Assembly (NCBI GenBank): GCA_003427395.1
Contig: BFEA01000221.1
Location: 284,156 to 338,846, forward strand
DNA: 54,691 bases
Direction: 5' to 3'
DNA from: Chara braunii
Lineage: Eukaryota; Streptophyta; Charophyceae; Charales; Characeae
The position numbers and the translations under genes were made by a program. The notes beneath the pieces were generated by a model. It was not told where the DNA came from. It searched no databases and saw only the letters and a list, made by a program, of their open reading frames with translations. This document shows positions 52,122-54,691 of the stretch, piece by piece (position 1 is the stretch's first letter; every line of letters starts with the position of its first letter).

Positions 52122-52666
52122 AGGTGGATTATCACTTACAGTGTAATCAGTTAGAGGATTCTGCAGACTGTTGAGGGTTCAGCCTCCTGATGAGTATGTG
52201 AAACTCCGACGAAACAGTTTGTCACAGCCCCTCGTTTGTTGTCCTCTTCTCCCTCTCTGCCTATGTATTCTATATATATAGCCAAACAGAGCTTCCCGGT
52301 AAACTGTAGGCAGAGAGGGAGAAGAGGACAACAAATGAGGGGCTGTAACGAACTGTTTTGTCAGAGTTATATATATTTTATTATTATTATATATATATCT
52401 TCAAAGTTCAAACAGAGCTGCCCGGTAAACCGCACATAGGCAGAGAGGGAGAAGAGGACAACAAACGAGGGTCTGTGACAAACTGTTTCGTCGGAGTTTC
52501 AAACAGAGCTGCCCGGTAAACCGTAGGCAGAGAGGGAGAAGAGGACAACAAACAAGGGGGCTGTGACAAACTGTTTCCCCAGAGTTTCACCGACTCATCA
52601 GGAGGCTGAACCCTCAACAGTCTGCAGAATCCCCTAACTGATTACACTGTAAGTGATGATTCACCT
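52122..52666. mobile_element. TA-flanked foldback element with hammerhead-like arms
   Basis: 545 bp with terminal inverted repeats AGGTGRATYATCACTTACAG, flanked by TA on both sides (52120-52121, 52667-52668) as in Tc1/mariner-type targets. Arms pair for over 100 bp. The interior has three or more direct or inverted copies of a unit with GCAGAGAGGGAGAAGAGGAC and CTGCCCGGTAAACC, plus two (TA)n patches. Each arm has CTGATGAG, then CTCCGAC or a variant, then GAAACAGTTTGTC reading inward. Confidence 0.8.
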
Positions 52667-52698
52667 TAACCCCGTCCGTGGTTAAGCATCAACGACTG

Positions 52699-53247
52699 CT
52701 AATGAAGATGTAGTCTCCGTGAAAAGACTTTATTACTACGACGCTCTCACGAGAATGACGCACTCCCTCGCGCCAACACCGCAAAGCCGCTCCGTCGAAT
52801 TCCACACCACCCACTAAACACACTTGGACGCGAAGAGCTGTGCAGTGCCGAACAATTATGCGGGAGCGTCGTAGAGTATTGGAGTCTTTTTGCGGAGACT
52901 ACATCTTTATTAGCCCTTGTAGGGAATTGAGCGGGGACGCGACGGCGTGTGGCGCAGCGTACAGGCTACCATGGTCGTGGAAGAGCATTGGGTTACCCCC
53001 AGGCGCCTACTGCCATCGGTGTGACCATGTCTCTTATTTTTGGGCGTGTCTGGCCACTGATGAGTCCGACGGGACGAAACACAAGTAATTGTTCGGCACT
53101 GCACAACTCTTCGCGTACAAGTGTGTTTAGTGGGTGGTGTGGAATTCGACAGCGCGGCTTTGCGGCGTTGGCGCGAGGGAGTGCGTCATTCTCGCGAGAG
53201 CGTCGTAGAGTATTAGTGTCTTTTTGAGGAGACTACATCTTCATTAG
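52699..53247. mobile_element. Large inverted-repeat element with internal end copy
   Basis: The left end CTAATGAAGATGTAGTCTCC and its mirror at the right (ending 53247) start arms of about 160 bp (52699-52860 and 53086-53247). A further copy of the right end lies inside at 52864-52912. The core 52913-53085 is unique and contains a hammerhead candidate. The arrangement recalls pseudo-LTRs of Penelope-like elements, but no RT or GIY-YIG domain is visible. Confidence 0.65.
53046..53082 (+). ncRNA. Hammerhead ribozyme candidate
   Basis: GTG-TC (53046-53050, cleavage triplet GUC), TGGCCA (53051-53056), core CTGATGA (53057-53063), stem II GTCC-GACG-GGAC (53064-53075), GAAA (53076-53079) and CAC (53080-53082) pairing with GTG. 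All invariant core bases are present and stems II and III are perfect. Stem I is only the self-complementary TGGCCA, too short for a monomer hairpin, so activity may need pairing between two molecules or be lost. Confidence 0.55.
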
Positions 53248-54411
53248 CCCTTATTTTATTTATTTTTTTGGGTGGGCTTTTTTCCCTTCGGTCTGTTGGA
53301 GTGAAGTGGCACCGGGATAGATAAAAACAGCAGCAACTGGCAGTTTTTTTTCTCTTGGCCTGAGCAGCAGGACAGAAGGGTCGAGCGTTGGAGTGTTTTG
53401 CCGGCGCAGTGAGGTGTTCCTAAGGTTGTGAGAGTAAAGTACGAGCCTATGAGGACGCCTATGTTGTTCAAATTTTGAAAGATGGGTCAGGGGAAGTAAG
53501 TCAGAATCTGCCAGATTGATTAAAAAAGAAACAAGACCAATTAAGGTTGGAGAGTTAAGGGGGGGAAAGTCAAGGGGAGCAAAACCTCTTGCGACATGGA
53601 AGTACGGGGGTAAAACTGGATTGGTTGGGGGTAAATAGGAAAGCGGTATGGGGTGACATGGGGATAAAAACCAGCAATAAAACGACGGGTAGGTCGAAAT
53701 AGGCCAAGGCAAGCCGATAAGACCTAGGATGCAAAAGGGGAAGCAGGGAAAGGTATGAGCAGCTTGGCGAAATAAGATGGGAATAAAGCATACATGCGGT
53801 GCATCATGTGCGTGCAAGTTGCGCACGTGCGCCGCATAGTGCATGCGCACGCGTGCGCACGCATTTACGAAATAATTTAAAAAAAAAAATCAAAAAGGGT
53901 AGGCCGTGGTAACCAAAAGTGCCCCTCCCTTTTTGAAAATTGGAAGTCCACAGAAAAACATATTTTGGGGCCACTTCGTACTACTCATTGGATCTATTTT
54001 CTTTTCCAGAAGGTCCCCTGCAAAGAATCAGTAGGGTTCCCATACTTTTGGAAGGATGTTCATTGAACTGCTACCAGACCACGAGCAGGCCAGCAATATA
54101 TCCTGGATTCGGATTCAGATCATTCAGGTCTTTGTTCCAAACAGTTCTGGGTTACCGAAATTCTACAAACACTACAGTAGCTGTCTCGTCTTTTTGTTTT
54201 TCCTTTTCTTACGTGCAGTGGCCCTAAGGGCCTCGCTCCACTCATCACAAAAGAAAAACATGTGGTTTGTATGGTTCCAGTTTGTAGGAGAAGATTCATT
54301 CTAGTTTTGCACATTTGGTGAGTAGTAGAGTGAAGCCCTGAAAATCACATGCCGAGTTAGTAAGTCGGTAACCCATAACTGCTGAAACACGGACCTGAAT
54401 TCGAAGCTACA
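53248..54411. other. Unassigned; long minus-strand frame and Z-DNA-like tract
   Basis: A 196-aa minus-strand frame (53850-53260) is Pro/Leu/His-rich with no recognised domain. Alternating purine-pyrimidine sequence lies at 53815-53862, including the 16-bp palindrome TGCGCACGCGTGCGCA. An A tract lies at about 53879-53889. Confidence 0.3.
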
Positions 54412-54478
54412 CCACAGCCCCTCGTTTGTTGTCTTCTTCTCCCTCTCTGCCTACGGTTTACCGAGCAGCTCTGTTTGA
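54412..54478. repeat. Lone unit of the 52122 foldback interior
   Basis: CCACAGCCCCTCGTTTGTTG through CTCTGCCTACGGTTTACC to GAGCAGCTCTGTTTGA. It matches the repeated interior unit at 52210-52560 in inverted sense relative to most of them. The flanking arms are absent. Confidence 0.75.
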
Positions 54479-54617
54479 CAATAGATAACTGGCCTGCACC
54501 CTCCTTACTACAAGTCAGTGACTACCCTTCTCCTGCCAACGCGACCCTTGCGAATTTTTGGCAGGGACCTTTTGAAGTACCGGCAGGGGTTTTCTGAATA
54601 ATTTGAAAGGGCTCTTT

Positions 54618-54691
<74 letters not shown>
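54618..54691. repeat. (CT)n microsatellite at window end
   Basis: Pure CT dinucleotides for over 70 bp to the last base; likely the reason the sequence stops here. Confidence 0.98.

Noticed and set aside
52122-53247. Single large Penelope-like element spanning both inverted repeats
   Set aside because: The first element has its own TA-flanked borders and no RT or GIY-YIG domain is visible in either, so they are kept separate.
53260-53850. 196-aa minus-strand frame as a gene
   Set aside because: Pro/Leu/His-rich without any domain, no start context and no paralogue in the window; likely chance.

Overview
This is a nuclear, TE-dominated window from a draft eukaryotic assembly. The lineage is probably green plant or streptophyte alga. 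The support is a plastid psaI fragment inside nuclear repeats, plant-type LINEs with an RT, a zf-RVT finger and a zinc-knuckle ORF1, and TTTAGGG-like telomeric motifs. A charophyte such as Chara would fit but is only a guess. I see no intact conventional host gene, rRNA, CRISPR array or bacterial operon. Almost everything is non-LTR retrotransposons (LINEs), their non-autonomous relatives, MITE/foldback elements and simple repeats.

Layout. 1-3264: a minus-strand LINE fragment split by a 2.5-kb composite element (314-2838, near-perfect 19-bp target-site duplication) that carries an Asn-rich ORF and a LINE-type 3' module. 3265-5358: TTAA-flanked MITEs and a second composite insertion (4090-4995). 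5359-20595: an old plus-strand LINE ('LINE A') split by a 314-bp foldback element and by a 10.5-kb nested block holding a full-length but decayed LINE ('copy 1', about 8.1-17.06 kb) and a family-II LINE 3' end (17061-17467). 20583-28028: the best-preserved LINE ('copy 4', ORF1 + ORF2), whose ORF1 contains a sequencing artefact: a Nextera mate-pair junction adapter flanked by a 163-bp duplication. 28029-28276: plastid insert with an intact psaI ORF. 28277-30345: a cluster of LINE 3' ends. 30346-32524: MITEs and minus-strand LINE remnants. 32525-34712: 5'-truncated LINE copy 5. 34713-38682: tRNA-like sequences, a SINE with a target-site duplication, microsatellites and an assembly gap. 38683-40399: a family-III LINE fragment. 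41668-49304: a foldback, a short satellite, and a family-II LINE (copy 6) split by an LTR-like insertion. 49310-54691: an LTR-like unit, a TA-flanked foldback with hammerhead-like cores, a second inverted repeat with a hammerhead-ribozyme candidate, and terminal microsatellites.

How the parts relate. Elements of three LINE families, and the non-autonomous elements among them, share variants of a structured 3' UTR just before the poly(A). One part is a hairpin followed by AATCAATG. Another is a terminal stem whose arms change in a compensatory way (GCTCC/GGAGC, GCCCC/GGGGC) around a CCCA..AAT loop. Family I also has a CTGGA/TCCAG hairpin and a long last hairpin with paired changes. I infer a reverse-transcriptase recognition structure that non-autonomous elements have borrowed. 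This and the ribozyme candidate are the most interesting signals here. No searches or folding programs were run; all calls rest on reading and by-eye alignment of copies within the window.
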